From NCBI RefSeq assembly GCF_022538115.1, contig NZ_JAKZAL010000028.1, positions 1 to 55,797 of the forward strand: DNA of 55,797 nucleotides, given 5' to 3'. The translations under genes and the position numbers were made by a program. The stretch comes from Cognataquiflexum rubidum. GTDB lineage: Bacteria; Bacteroidota; Bacteroidia; Cytophagales; Cyclobacteriaceae. The notes beneath the pieces were generated by a model. It was not told where the DNA came from. It saw only the letters and a program-made list of their open reading frames with translations, and did no database searches. Positions 35,143 to 45,119 of the stretch are shown piece after piece (positions within the stretch are counted from its first letter, which is position 1; every line of letters begins with the position of its first letter).

Positions 35143-36556
35143 TACTATAACCGGCAGTAAGTCTAAAAAATCCCTGATTCTTGCAGGAGGGGGAATGAGG
35201 GTGGCTTACCAAGCAGGAGTGTTGATAGCTTTAGAAGAGGCCGGAATCCACTTTGACCATGTAGACGGTACATCCGGTGGGATTTTTAATACCGGTATGC
35301 TCGCTAGCGGATTGGAACCAAAGGAAATTGCCGAGAGATGGAGGAACCTGAAACTGTCAGGTTTTATGTCTGCTGGAAGTGCCAAAAGCTATCTTAAACC
35401 TTTCAAAACGCAGGGATTTGCAGATGCTGACAACATCAGGAAAAAAGTATTTCCCTATTTGGGGATTTCTGTTTCTCAAATCAACAAACATGAAAAATTT
35501 GCTTCCACATTTAATGTCTGCAATTTTTCTACCAAATCAGTTGAAGCCATTCCCTCAGAGGGTGTCACGGAAGACCATTTGATAGCAGGAGTATCGCTAC
35601 CCATTTTCATGCCCGCCATTTATATCCAAGGAACTTGGTATACCGACGCTGTGTGGATCAAAGATGCCAACCTGATGGAAGCTGTCAGGCAGGGCTCTAA
35701 GGAACTTTGGTTGGTTTGGGCGATTGGAAATAGCCCAACTTACCTTGGCGGTGCCTTCAACCAATATGTGCACATGATCGAAATGAGTGCAAATGGAGCA
35801 CTTTTGGAAGAATACAATCAGATAAAATTGACCAATGAAATTGGAGCGATTGGGCAATCAGAATTTGAACCCATCAAACTCTTTGTTATAAAACCCGATA
35901 TTCCGCTTCCCCTTGATCCCGATTTTTTCTTCAACCAGGTCAATGCCCGAGAACTCATCAACATGGGGTATGCGCATGCGAAAAAATACCTTTCTACAAT
36001 TCCTCCGCAAGGAGAATCCATGGATGTGAAAGCAACTCAAAATAGAGAACCAGATTTTTTATACAGTTTTAGGGCAACTTTTTCAGGAAGATCAGGAAAT
36101 CCCCCGAAAACGGAAAAAATGAAATATTCCCTGTATTTCCGTTTCGCAGAGTTTCGTGTAAAAAATGAACTCGAGGTTTATTCAAGTTTAAAACTGCCGA
36201 TAAGTACTTATGAGATTTCCGGCTTTGATCATACCACAGCTTTTTCCAATTCCAAATCAGGTAAGCAATTGGAAATCCGATCTTCTGTCATGGTGGATGG
36301 AAAAATCCATAAAATTATGGTTTCCACTATTTTGACCAACCAATTTGAAATGTTGCTTGGATTGAATTTCAAGCAGATTAACCTGAAAATGTGGGATGAA
36401 AGTGGTAAATTAAAACTTGATACCATTCTTTACCAATCGATCATAGATCGGTTAAAGGCTGTTTATTTCAGCAGCCTAAAAACAACCCTGAACCAAAGAA
36501 CAGGGATTCGAAAGCGTTTTTCCACTTTAAAAAATTTTATAAACTATGGATTTTAA
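35132..36556 (+). CDS. Patatin-like phospholipase
   Basis: 474 residues. A patatin domain spans about 13-300 with the oxyanion loop LAGGGMRVAYQAGVL, nucleophile elbow DGTSGG (Ser48) and the dyad Asp172 in YTDAVW, where DA replaces the usual DG. The C-terminal ~180 residues form an extra beta-rich region seen as YSLYFRFAEFRVKNELEVYS, with no known function. Such enzymes hydrolyse acyl chains of phospholipids or lipids. It overlaps both neighbours in the operon. Confidence 0.85.
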   Translation: MANNTITGSKSKKSLILAGGGMRVAYQAGVLIALEEAGIHFDHVDGTSGGIFNTGMLASGLEPKEIAERWRNLKLSGFMSAGSAKSYLKPFKTQGFADADNIRKKVFPYLGISVSQINKHEKFASTFNVCNFSTKSVEAIPSEGVTEDHLIAGVSLPIFMPAIYIQGTWYTDAVWIKDANLMEAVRQGSKELWLVWAIGNSPTYLGGAFNQYVHMIEMSANGALLEEYNQIKLTNEIGAIGQSEFEPIKLFVIKPDIPLPLDPDFFFNQVNARELINMGYAHAKKYLSTIPPQGESMDVKATQNREPDFLYSFRATFSGRSGNPPKTEKMKYSLYFRFAEFRVKNELEVYSSLKLPISTYEISGFDHTTAFSNSKSGKQLEIRSSVMVDGKIHKIMVSTILTNQFEMLLGLNFKQINLKMWDESGKLKLDTILYQSIIDRLKAVYFSSLKTTLNQRTGIRKRFSTLKNFINYGF

Positions 36557-38267
36557 AAAAAAACCGATGGTTGACTGGTATGACCCAAAGCAGCTTGCTG
36601 CCACAGGAATCAAAACCGTTGTGTCAACTGTTTTTGGAAATTTTGCCGACCGGCGGGAAATGCAAGCTGCACTTGACCCTGGAAGAGGATTTTATGATTA
36701 TTCGGACCGGACAGATATTTGGCTGGATTTTATTTCTGATTTGGGTGATGGATTCAATGCTACCTATTCTGTCGCGCACCTGCTCGCTAAAGACCAATTG
36801 GAATTAGATGGAATTCAAACCAAAAGAGGCAACATCTTGGTAATGGGGGGGGATCAGGTGTACCCAACTCCCGAAATTGATGAGTACAGAAACAGGCTAC
36901 AGGGACCTTATCATGCAGCCTTTCCAAAAGACAATTCTGACCTTGATCCTCCCGGACTTTTTGTGATTCCCGGCAACCATGATTGGTACGATGGATTGAC
37001 AAATTTCTTGAAAATATTTTGCCAAGGCCGTTCACTAGGAAATTGGAGGACAAAACAAAGCAGAAGTTACTTTGCCGTGAAACTACCGAACCATTATTGG
37101 CTCATCGGAATTGATATCCAACTGAATGCGGATATTGATGTCCCTCAGCTCAACTATTTCCAAAACTTGGCTGAAAAAGAGCTGAAATCAGATGACAAAA
37201 TCATCCTTGCCACTGCCGAACCTGCTTGGGTGTATGAATCATTTGATGAATCAAACAGTTCAAATAAAAGGCTCAAATTCTTCATTAACAGGATTTTAAA
37301 AGGGGAGACGGATGACAAAACCGATCCAGAATGTTACTACAGAGGGAAAAATAAAGATATTGAAATCACAACCATTCTGACAGGAGATCTTCATCATTAT
37401 TCCCGATATGAAGAGAACGTAGGGTCAAAAGAACCACGACAGTTGATCACGGCAGGGGGAGGTGGAGCCTTTATGCATACTACCCATAGCCTCAAAGAAA
37501 AAATCAAGCCGAGTGAGGGATTTGATGCCACATTCCAAAAGGCATTTCCTTCAAAAAGCGAGTCTTTAAGCCTCAATAACAAAAACCTCTTGTTTTTTAT
37601 CCACGGACCGTGGATGGTGTTGATTTTGGGATTGGTGCATGCCCTGTCATTTTACTTTCTTTTGATCAGTGGCATACAGACGGAAAATTACAATATCGCC
37701 CTATCTGACCCTACGGGAACAACCCTTGACCTTTTGGGTATAGCAATCCTAACGCCTTCAGTGATTCTGCTCAATTTGTTGTTTTGTTTCGGGATTTACA
37801 TGTTTACTGATTTTAAATCCGGGAATTTTAAAACTGCGAATAAGATTTCGGGTGCTGTGCATGGCTTGTCGCATGTTTTTGTTTTCTATTTATGTTTGGT
37901 TTATCTGCCCGCTTTTAATTCTGCCAACCTGACCAATGTTCCTTTCCAACCTCTGATTCTATTTGTGGAAATGTGGATAGTGGGAGGATTATTGAGCGGA
38001 TTTATCTTTGGGATCTACCTATGGTTCAGTTCAAGATTCCTGGATAACCACATCACCGAAGCATCGTCCTCTTTCAAAGGTGAAGACTTTAAAAATTTCA
38101 TCCGCATTCATATTTCTGCAAAAGAGTTAACCATTTATCCCGTCGGCATCCGATCCGTTGTCAAAAACTGGAAAAATGTAGGGGATGAAAAAAATCCACG
38201 CTTTGAAGGAGATGAAGTAAAATTTGAATTAATCGAAGCACCTATCCATATCCCCAAAAGACCATGA
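36546..38267 (+). CDS. Membrane-anchored calcineurin-like metallophosphoesterase
   Basis: 573 residues. The N-terminal two thirds hold the two-metal phosphoesterase motifs: D65 in LISDLGDG, MGGDQVYP (100-107), GNHDW (143-147) and TGDLHHY (about 280). An H in the N-terminal half remains to be assigned. Four hydrophobic helices follow (about 355-480: GPWMVLILGLVHALSFYFLL and others), then a C-terminal soluble tail. The likely reaction is removal of a phosphate from a lipid or isoprenoid. It overlaps the patatin gene by 11 bp and the GMC gene by 4 bp. Confidence 0.85.
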   Translation: MDFKKKPMVDWYDPKQLAATGIKTVVSTVFGNFADRREMQAALDPGRGFYDYSDRTDIWLDFISDLGDGFNATYSVAHLLAKDQLELDGIQTKRGNILVMGGDQVYPTPEIDEYRNRLQGPYHAAFPKDNSDLDPPGLFVIPGNHDWYDGLTNFLKIFCQGRSLGNWRTKQSRSYFAVKLPNHYWLIGIDIQLNADIDVPQLNYFQNLAEKELKSDDKIILATAEPAWVYESFDESNSSNKRLKFFINRILKGETDDKTDPECYYRGKNKDIEITTILTGDLHHYSRYEENVGSKEPRQLITAGGGGAFMHTTHSLKEKIKPSEGFDATFQKAFPSKSESLSLNNKNLLFFIHGPWMVLILGLVHALSFYFLLISGIQTENYNIALSDPTGTTLDLLGIAILTPSVILLNLLFCFGIYMFTDFKSGNFKTANKISGAVHGLSHVFVFYLCLVYLPAFNSANLTNVPFQPLILFVEMWIVGGLLSGFIFGIYLWFSSRFLDNHITEASSSFKGEDFKNFIRIHISAKELTIYPVGIRSVVKNWKNVGDEKNPRFEGDEVKFELIEAPIHIPKRP

Positions 38268-40609
38268 AAAAACTATCGAAGCACTTATCCGAACTTAAAA
38301 GCCATTATGATTTTGTTGTGGTTGGCTCAGGATATGGCGGAAGCATCGCCGCATCCCGCATGTCCCGATTAGGCCTCTCTGTTTGCCTTTTTGAAAAAGG
38401 AAAGGAATTTTTGCCGGGACAGTTTCCCGATACTCTTGCTGAGGCCACCAAGGAGATGACCCTAAACACAGGGAAAGAATCCAAAGAAAAGAATGGACTC
38501 TATGAATTTACCATAGGCCAAGGAATCTCTGTACTCAAAGGCTGTGGACTTGGCGGTACTTCTTTGATCAATGCCAATGTTTCCATCAAACCTGATCCTA
38601 GAGTGATGAACCAACCGGAATGGCCGAGTGCCATCAGGAACGATTTACCATCATTTTATGAGGGTTTGGACAAAGCATGGGGAATGTTAAAACCCAATCC
38701 ATATCCTGAAAAGCTAAATGGTTATCCGGTTCTTCATAAAACCCAAGGCATGAGAAAATCCGCTGAAAGGATGGCGGAAGAATTCAGGTTATTGGATATC
38801 AATGTTACTTTTGAAAATAAAAAAGACAATCATGTAGGCATCTCCCAACCCAAATGTACCAACTGTGGGGACTGTGTTACCGGTTGCAATGTGGGTGCTA
38901 AAAACACCACTGCGATGAATTACCTGCCTGATGCATTCAATCATGGAGCTGAGATTTTTACCGAAATCAATGTCCGCCACATCCAGAAAATATCAGGTGG
39001 ATGGAGGGTGTTTTTTCATCCCATGCTTACAGGTAGGGAGGTATTTGATGCGCCGGAGATGTTTGTAGAGGCGGACAACGTTATCCTTGGCGCAGGTTCT
39101 TTAGGTTCCACAGAGATATTGCTACGGTCAGCCCAAAAAGGACTGACATTATCCGATTTCCTTGGTAAAAGATTTACAGGAAACGGCGATGTCCTTGGAT
39201 TTGGATACAACAACGACGTGGTCATCAATGGAATCGGCCTAGGAAAAAAGGCAACTGATAAGATTGCAGATGTCGGTCCATGCATCACAAGCGTCATTGA
39301 TATGCGAAACAGGGCAAAAATGGAGGATGGGATGACCTTGGAAGAAGGAACCGTTCCCGGGCCGATCAGGGGATTGATGGCCGGCATGTTGGTAACTACT
39401 TCCCGCCTGTTTGGCAAAAACACGGATAGAGGATGGGGTGATTTTTTCAAAGAAAAGGTAAGGGAAATCACAAGTTTGATCAGGGGTCCCTTCTATGGCG
39501 CGGTCAACCATACCCAAATTTACTTGGTCATGACCCACGATGATGGTAAAGGTGAAATGGTATTGGAAAAAGACAACATCAACATCAAATGGAAAGGGGT
39601 CGGAAAACAAGAGATATTCAACAAAGTTTCCGGGGAATTGTACAGTGCAACAGAAGCCCTTGGCGGAAGTCAGATTCCTAACCCTACATGGAACAAACTG
39701 ATGGATTATGACCTTGTGACGGTACACCCTTTGGGTGGCTGTGGCATGGCTGATGATTCAACCAATGGAGTGGTGGATCACAAAGGACAGGTTTTTTCTG
39801 GAAAATCAGGAACTGAACTCCATAAAGGCCTTTACGTGATGGATGGGGCGGTAATTCCAAGACCTGTGGGAACGAATCCTTTGTTGACAATCAGCGCATT
39901 GGCCGAAAGAAGCTGTAAAATCATCGCTGTAGACCTCGGTTTAAATTTGGATTATGGGATGAAATCTATTTCTGAAAAGGATGCTGCTCCGATTACCAAA
40001 CCCGGAGTCCAATTTACTGAGTCTATGAAAGGGTATTTTTCATTGGATGAAACCGATGATTATGCCAAGGGATTTGAAAAAGGGAAGGCTTCGGATTCTC
40101 CTTTTGAGTTCACTTTGACCATCAAATCAGAGGATGTTGATTCATTTGTCGGAATTGCAACGCATGAAGCGGGAATGTTTGGAACCATGCTTGCGCCTGC
40201 TTTGTCCAAGTTTCCGCTGTCGGCAATTAATGGCACTTTTAACCTTTTTATAAAAAATAGCCAAGAAGCTGACCGAAAAGCAATGCAATATAATGCCCTT
40301 CTTTTGAGTCAAGAGGGTCGACAATATTATTTCATGGGATATAAGGATGTTTTTAACGACAAAGGTTTTGACGTTTGGAAAGACACTACCACTTTATTTA
40401 TTACACTTCATGAAGGAGATTCAAGCTCAGGAAAAGTGATCGGAAAAGGAAAGCTGATCATTGAGCCGGCTGATTTTGCAAAGCAACTGACTACGATGAA
40501 GGCCTTGAATACTATCAACAAAATGGAAGAATTGAAAGCCATTGGGACTTTTGGAAAGTTCTTTGCAGGAAATGTCTTTGAAACTTATTTCAAAAAATTG
40601 GGAAAATAG
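38264..40609 (+). CDS. GMC-family flavin oxidoreductase with four-Cys motif
   Basis: 781 residues, longer than typical GMC enzymes (about 550). FAD-binding VVVGSGYGGS (18-27) and GCGLGGTSLIN (93-103) are followed by a four-Cys motif at C198-x2-C201-x2-C204-x3-C208 before NVGAKNT. The C-terminal catalytic region VTVHPLGGCGMADD and GTNPLLTISALAER completes the core at about 560. An additional ~160-residue beta-rich domain (about 600-770, PFEFTLTIKSEDVDSFVG) resembles the extra domain of cholesterol-oxidase-like multidomain proteins. It probably oxidises an alcohol such as a sterol or long-chain alcohol. Last gene of the operon. Confidence 0.88.
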   Translation: MKKLSKHLSELKSHYDFVVVGSGYGGSIAASRMSRLGLSVCLFEKGKEFLPGQFPDTLAEATKEMTLNTGKESKEKNGLYEFTIGQGISVLKGCGLGGTSLINANVSIKPDPRVMNQPEWPSAIRNDLPSFYEGLDKAWGMLKPNPYPEKLNGYPVLHKTQGMRKSAERMAEEFRLLDINVTFENKKDNHVGISQPKCTNCGDCVTGCNVGAKNTTAMNYLPDAFNHGAEIFTEINVRHIQKISGGWRVFFHPMLTGREVFDAPEMFVEADNVILGAGSLGSTEILLRSAQKGLTLSDFLGKRFTGNGDVLGFGYNNDVVINGIGLGKKATDKIADVGPCITSVIDMRNRAKMEDGMTLEEGTVPGPIRGLMAGMLVTTSRLFGKNTDRGWGDFFKEKVREITSLIRGPFYGAVNHTQIYLVMTHDDGKGEMVLEKDNINIKWKGVGKQEIFNKVSGELYSATEALGGSQIPNPTWNKLMDYDLVTVHPLGGCGMADDSTNGVVDHKGQVFSGKSGTELHKGLYVMDGAVIPRPVGTNPLLTISALAERSCKIIAVDLGLNLDYGMKSISEKDAAPITKPGVQFTESMKGYFSLDETDDYAKGFEKGKASDSPFEFTLTIKSEDVDSFVGIATHEAGMFGTMLAPALSKFPLSAINGTFNLFIKNSQEADRKAMQYNALLLSQEGRQYYFMGYKDVFNDKGFDVWKDTTTLFITLHEGDSSSGKVIGKGKLIIEPADFAKQLTTMKALNTINKMEELKAIGTFGKFFAGNVFETYFKKLGK

Positions 40610-40615
40610 CAGATA

Positions 40616-42763
40616 TCAGGGTCTTCCGACGGATTCTCTCAAGGAGGTCAACCACGATGGGGTTGCCCTCCTTTCTTTTAACTTGGTCTGTACCCATTTA
40701 TTGGCTTTTTCCAATGCGCCCTTGTTTTGATATTCCGATCTTGCCTGGATCAATAGGCTATAAAAGGTCTCTAATTCCTCCACTTGAAATTCCGAAAACA
40801 TAGAATCTGAATTCAATAGACCTTTATCAAATCCTCTGTCTTTCTTTAGAATCGAATAATTGGCTCCAACTTTCAGGTATCCTTTTGACAGCAATGACTC
40901 TTTGGTTTTTGGAACCAATAGATCCAGGTATTTTTCAGGGATTACAAGGTTTAAACTGTCACCAAGATACAAGTCCCAATAGGTTAATGAATCTTTCAAA
41001 GCTACATTTCTTACTTTTGGATTGGCAAAATCAATGATTTCCCTACTCTCAATAAAATCAGCAATTAGGAGACTATTGTAGGTATAAGGATACAAAATAG
41101 AAGTTAAATAGAGGTTCGCATCCTGCGGGTTTTTCACTAAAGTCAAAATTACTTCCTTTTCACTTATTCTATTATAATTCAATACCTTATGTGTATTCAA
41201 AAAGGCAGAATCAACTTCGGAGACCTGCATTTTTACAGTATCTACATTTCCTACAACCAAGCCATTTCGCGAGAGGCTTTCAATACTCAAATTGAAAGCA
41301 GTCATATATTCGATAGGATCATCGTACCAAAAATAAATAGGAGAGGGCACCTGTTTTACAAATTGATCAATCCGGTCTTTCAATTCCCAATCTGTTCTTA
41401 AAGAGGCCAAAATGACTTTTTCACTTTCATCTAAGACCCCGTCTCCCGATACCTGCAAAATGGTTTTGGAGAAGTACCCGTAATTGGTAGTAGTGCCAAG
41501 CATCTGCAATTTTTGAAGCCTTGAAATTGAAAATGCAATATTTTTCTTTCTTTGCTCCACAGTCCTGATGAGTTTAATGTCCTGCTTCATGGCTTGTTCC
41601 AATGAATCCAAAACCACTAGTTCCATTCTCAACAAGGAATCAAACAATCCCAATTCAAACCTGCTAAAGGCTTCATCTGATTCGATTTGTGAAACAAGTT
41701 GGGAGATTCTGTCATGATGAAAAACGACTTTTTTGACATCTTTTCCGGTTATCAGTGAAAATAGGTTTTTGAGGGTTTTTGCCCCTTGGATTTCAGCATT
41801 TTTAAGAATATCCGCTCGGTGGGCAAATGACATGAGTTTTTCCACGCAATATTCCTTTACTCTTTTGGCATCTTTGAAATCCACTCTGCCATTATAATCC
41901 AAGATTTCAAAACCCGGAATCCCTTTTTCAGGAATAAACCACGGGTTGATGTCCGCATTGAGGATGGTGGGCGCCAAGCCGAAAATGTGCACTTCTGATA
42001 CATCATCGTAAATCACGATGGAAGAGGGATCCAAATTGGTAAAATCAAACCCTGCCTTGACCCAACCTCTACCCACCATGGCAAGCTTTTTTCTGGTTTC
42101 TTTTCTGCTGAAATCAGCCAGTTTATTTTGATAATAGAAGTTCATGAAATCCACTGAAGCCAAAGAATCCCTGGCAGAAGGAGCTTCTTGATACATCAAA
42201 AACAAAGCTTCTTCTTTGTTTCGGGCACTTGGATTCCACTTTTCATTTTTGTTCTTTTTGGTTTTATCCCTGTAGAGGTATTCCAACATGTCCTCATAAA
42301 GTGGATCTGCTGTAACATCGTTCAGAAAACCATGGTAATTGAGCTTGTCCATGATATTTCTGCTGTCTACTTCATGTCGGATGATTCTTCTCCAATTATC
42401 AATTGGAGTCATTTTTTTGTATTCCTCATCCTTTTCATTTTTTGAAAGTGCCTGAAAATCCCTGAGGTTCTTCAGGGCAGACTTGATATCCTGGTACAAA
42501 ATGCCACCTCTTGTTCTGATGTTTTCATCTTCGATCAGATTCAGCCTTGCCTCATCTATGGAAGCGATCACCTCTCCATAATATTCTGCAGTTACCAATT
42601 GTCCAATCTGCCTGACTTCCGTTACCATGTTGGAGGTATCATTCAATTTAAGCCCACCGCCAAAAATCCCAAATGGGTTCCAGATAAACAGCCCTATGAC
42701 TATCCCCAAAACGATGAGGATGTCCAAAAGAAACTTCCAGTTTTTGAGGAATAGGCCTATCAT
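40616..42763 (-). CDS. Large DUF4230-like membrane protein
   Basis: 715 residues with one N-terminal membrane helix (FLLDILIVLGIVIGLFIW, 12-29); the remainder is predicted periplasmic. MVTEVRQIGQLVTAEYYGEV (about 46-65) and, after an insertion, VHIFGLAPTILNADINPWFI (about 258-277) are the two halves of a DUF4230-type domain. A long helical C-terminal region to 715 has no recognised family. It is the fourth gene of the minus-strand operon, its ATG overlapping the stop of the DUF4230 lipoprotein gene. No catalytic residues are visible. Confidence 0.65.
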   Translation of the reverse strand: MIGLFLKNWKFLLDILIVLGIVIGLFIWNPFGIFGGGLKLNDTSNMVTEVRQIGQLVTAEYYGEVIASIDEARLNLIEDENIRTRGGILYQDIKSALKNLRDFQALSKNEKDEEYKKMTPIDNWRRIIRHEVDSRNIMDKLNYHGFLNDVTADPLYEDMLEYLYRDKTKKNKNEKWNPSARNKEEALFLMYQEAPSARDSLASVDFMNFYYQNKLADFSRKETRKKLAMVGRGWVKAGFDFTNLDPSSIVIYDDVSEVHIFGLAPTILNADINPWFIPEKGIPGFEILDYNGRVDFKDAKRVKEYCVEKLMSFAHRADILKNAEIQGAKTLKNLFSLITGKDVKKVVFHHDRISQLVSQIESDEAFSRFELGLFDSLLRMELVVLDSLEQAMKQDIKLIRTVEQRKKNIAFSISRLQKLQMLGTTTNYGYFSKTILQVSGDGVLDESEKVILASLRTDWELKDRIDQFVKQVPSPIYFWYDDPIEYMTAFNLSIESLSRNGLVVGNVDTVKMQVSEVDSAFLNTHKVLNYNRISEKEVILTLVKNPQDANLYLTSILYPYTYNSLLIADFIESREIIDFANPKVRNVALKDSLTYWDLYLGDSLNLVIPEKYLDLLVPKTKESLLSKGYLKVGANYSILKKDRGFDKGLLNSDSMFSEFQVEELETFYSLLIQARSEYQNKGALEKANKWVQTKLKERRATPSWLTSLRESVGRP

Positions 42764-43398
42764 TGTTCTACAACAGTTTCTGTATCTACCAATAAATTGA
42801 CCTTAGAAAGAATCAGGTCGTCGCTTTTGAAAGAGATGTATATTTCTTCATAACCGAGAGAACCAAGTAAAACTTGGAACAACTGTCGGGTATGATTTTG
42901 GGTAGTCCGGACTATGCCGATATAACGCAGGTTTTCCCGGATATCGAGTTCCGCAAGTCTGAAAAATTCCTCTTGATCCCTGATATTGATTTTATTCAAA
43001 AATACTTTTGGATCAGAAATCAAGGAATCTTCCACGAAGCTAGCGGGCGGATATGAAAAGTTGATCACTTCGATAGGGGGTAGTTCCAAGTGGATTTTGG
43101 TACCCTCTATCCTGATGTCAGCCTCCCTGATTTTACTGAGGTCTATACCTGCCTTTACCTTTGCCTGTGAGTATGCCATGAAACTTGCCTCACTGATTTT
43201 CAACATTGCCAGTTTCTGGGTTTTGGTACCAAAGACAATTTTGTCAATCACAAACTCGGTAGTGGCCAAATCCGAAGCATTTTGGATTTTTCCCACCACC
43301 AAGGCACGTTCATTTTTCTTGCAGGAGGAAAAAACAACTGCCACCGCAATGAATGCCATAAAAGGGAACTTAAGCAGAAAAGAATTGCCCGCCATCAT
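42760..43398 (-). CDS. DUF4230-family lipoprotein
   Basis: 212 residues. The signal peptide ends in VFSSCKK, a lipobox with Cys at about 26. The body contains VVGKIQNASDLATTEFVIDK, AYSQAKVKAGIDLSKIREAD and TKIHLELPPIEVINFSY, a typical DUF4230 core. The family is exported and of unknown function. Two consecutive ATGs (43398 and 43395) precede the signal; the first overlaps the stop of the muramidase gene by 4 bp. The pair of DUF4230 proteins in one operon suggests they form a complex at the envelope. Confidence 0.8.
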   Translation of the reverse strand: MMAGNSFLLKFPFMAFIAVAVVFSSCKKNERALVVGKIQNASDLATTEFVIDKIVFGTKTQKLAMLKISEASFMAYSQAKVKAGIDLSKIREADIRIEGTKIHLELPPIEVINFSYPPASFVEDSLISDPKVFLNKINIRDQEEFFRLAELDIRENLRYIGIVRTTQNHTRQLFQVLLGSLGYEEIYISFKSDDLILSKVNLLVDTETVVEQ

Positions 43399-45119
43399 GA
43401 CTGCATCTTTTTAAATTTTTCATAGGCAGCCTGCAACTTAGTATCGTATTTATTGACTTTGTATCCGCTGCCATTATAGCCAAAAGCAAAACTTGCCCAA
43501 TCATAACTCCCTGATTTTTCCTCAGAAATAAAATTGATCAAAGGAGTTCCTTTGTGTTTTTTGGTTTTGATAAATTCCAAAAAGTCCATGAAATGGTATT
43601 TTTCATGCTCATGCTGTTTTTCCTCAAAATCTTTATAATCAGCATATTTTCTGCCTTTGATATTGTGGTTTAGATTTTCCCCAAGGATTTGGAACAATCC
43701 CCAAGAAGCGGACAAAACGGCGATTTCAGGATCTATTTTTCTTGCGCGGTCAAGACGGTCATATTCTGAAATTCCCCCTTTGTAATATTGTCTAGTCCAG
43801 CTTTTATATAGGATATCTTCATTGCTTTTCTGGAGTTTAATGATTTCTTCCTCTGGCATTTTCCTGATACTGCTGAGAAGCTTCCACATCAGATGGCCTT
43901 CAAACAAAATCTTCGCCCGTCCATCACTGAGATGGCCACGTCCCGAGGATTCGACAGAGATTACAGATTTCACTACCGGAAGAGAAAGGATAATGCCGTC
44001 TTTTTCAGCAAGGTTTTCGAGCACTTCTTGGATTTCTTCATCATTGAGGATTTTGCTGTTGATATTGTCCATGATCTGGACGAATCCAAAACTGCTTGCA
44101 ACATTAAGCTGCTCTCCCCTTGATTCAAGCAATGCATTTTTAAGGTTTGTTATTGGCGAACCTGAAGCGGGAGGCTGTTGCATGTCTCCCACAGTTTCTT
44201 CCCCTTCCATAAATTCCCTGTCATCATCACCTAGTGAATCGTCCTGTTCCAAACTCGGTGGCGGTGTCCCGGCGCTTGGCATGATTCCTTCAGGAAGCTG
44301 CGAATTGGGTGGGGCAGAAGGAGAATTGGGAGTTGAACCATCCGCCTGCTGATTAGGATTTTTCCACCTTTCCCTGAAGTATTTCAAGGATTTGTCACCA
44401 AAATAGAAGGCAATCATCATCAAAAACGCCGTTTCAAAAAATTCAAATTGCTGAATTCTCAATGCAACAAGATCAGAGCTGAGTTCTTCGGAACCCATAC
44501 TGCTTATAAGCAAAGAAATACCCCCAAACAACAAAGTAAACGCAATCATCCCACGTACTGTACCGGGAGGCAAACCAAATGTCTGACTTCGATAGGGATT
44601 ATATAATGGTTCTCTCACGCCGCTTGTAGGCAGGTCAATCCCAAATTCCCGGGCATCTCTTTTGGCTTCGGCAATTTTTTGCCATTCCCCATCAGTTATT
44701 CCAAAATTGATATTGTAATGATAGACAGACCAGACAAAGTAGATCATAAAAACGGCTATCCATATCACTATAATCAATAGGCCTACTATCGAGAAGAGGT
44801 TTTTCTTTTCGATATACATCAAAATGCTGTAAAAAATGGTGATCAAAACCAGGGTTATAGCAAAAATGATTGTCCCCTTGAAAAACACATCATGGTACTT
44901 ATTGACATAATAGGAGCTAATCTGGTCCTCAGTTTTAAAATACCGAATCAAGATACCATAGATCAGACCTACAGCAATGATGGCCGGAATAGTCAATGCA
45001 AGGACTACATCTTTTTCTTCGGTGTAAAAATTCCTGATCAAAAACCCTATGGCAACTGCCATCAAAATGGTAGCTGCAATCTTAATGATCAGCTGGTAAA
45101 AGGCGCTTTGTTTTTTCAT
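43395..45119 (-). CDS. Six-helix membrane protein with C-terminal N-acetylmuramidase domain
   Basis: 574 residues. Six membrane helices (about 8-28, 38-58, 81-103, 108-135, 189-209, 224-245) are followed by a Pro/Ser/Gly-rich linker (about 250-320), then a domain from about 340 with ISVESSGRGHLSDGRAKILF and EGH, YDRLDRARKIDPEIAVLSAS and FAFGYNGSGYKV. These are hallmarks of the phage-type N-acetylmuramidase (DUF3380) family, with the Glu of VESSGRG as likely catalytic residue. Positive charges flank the even-numbered loops and the C-side of helix 6, predicting the muramidase domain in the cytoplasm. ATGA overlaps join it to both neighbours. Confidence 0.82.
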   Translation of the reverse strand: MKKQSAFYQLIIKIAATILMAVAIGFLIRNFYTEEKDVVLALTIPAIIAVGLIYGILIRYFKTEDQISSYYVNKYHDVFFKGTIIFAITLVLITIFYSILMYIEKKNLFSIVGLLIIVIWIAVFMIYFVWSVYHYNINFGITDGEWQKIAEAKRDAREFGIDLPTSGVREPLYNPYRSQTFGLPPGTVRGMIAFTLLFGGISLLISSMGSEELSSDLVALRIQQFEFFETAFLMMIAFYFGDKSLKYFRERWKNPNQQADGSTPNSPSAPPNSQLPEGIMPSAGTPPPSLEQDDSLGDDDREFMEGEETVGDMQQPPASGSPITNLKNALLESRGEQLNVASSFGFVQIMDNINSKILNDEEIQEVLENLAEKDGIILSLPVVKSVISVESSGRGHLSDGRAKILFEGHLMWKLLSSIRKMPEEEIIKLQKSNEDILYKSWTRQYYKGGISEYDRLDRARKIDPEIAVLSASWGLFQILGENLNHNIKGRKYADYKDFEEKQHEHEKYHFMDFLEFIKTKKHKGTPLINFISEEKSGSYDWASFAFGYNGSGYKVNKYDTKLQAAYEKFKKMQS

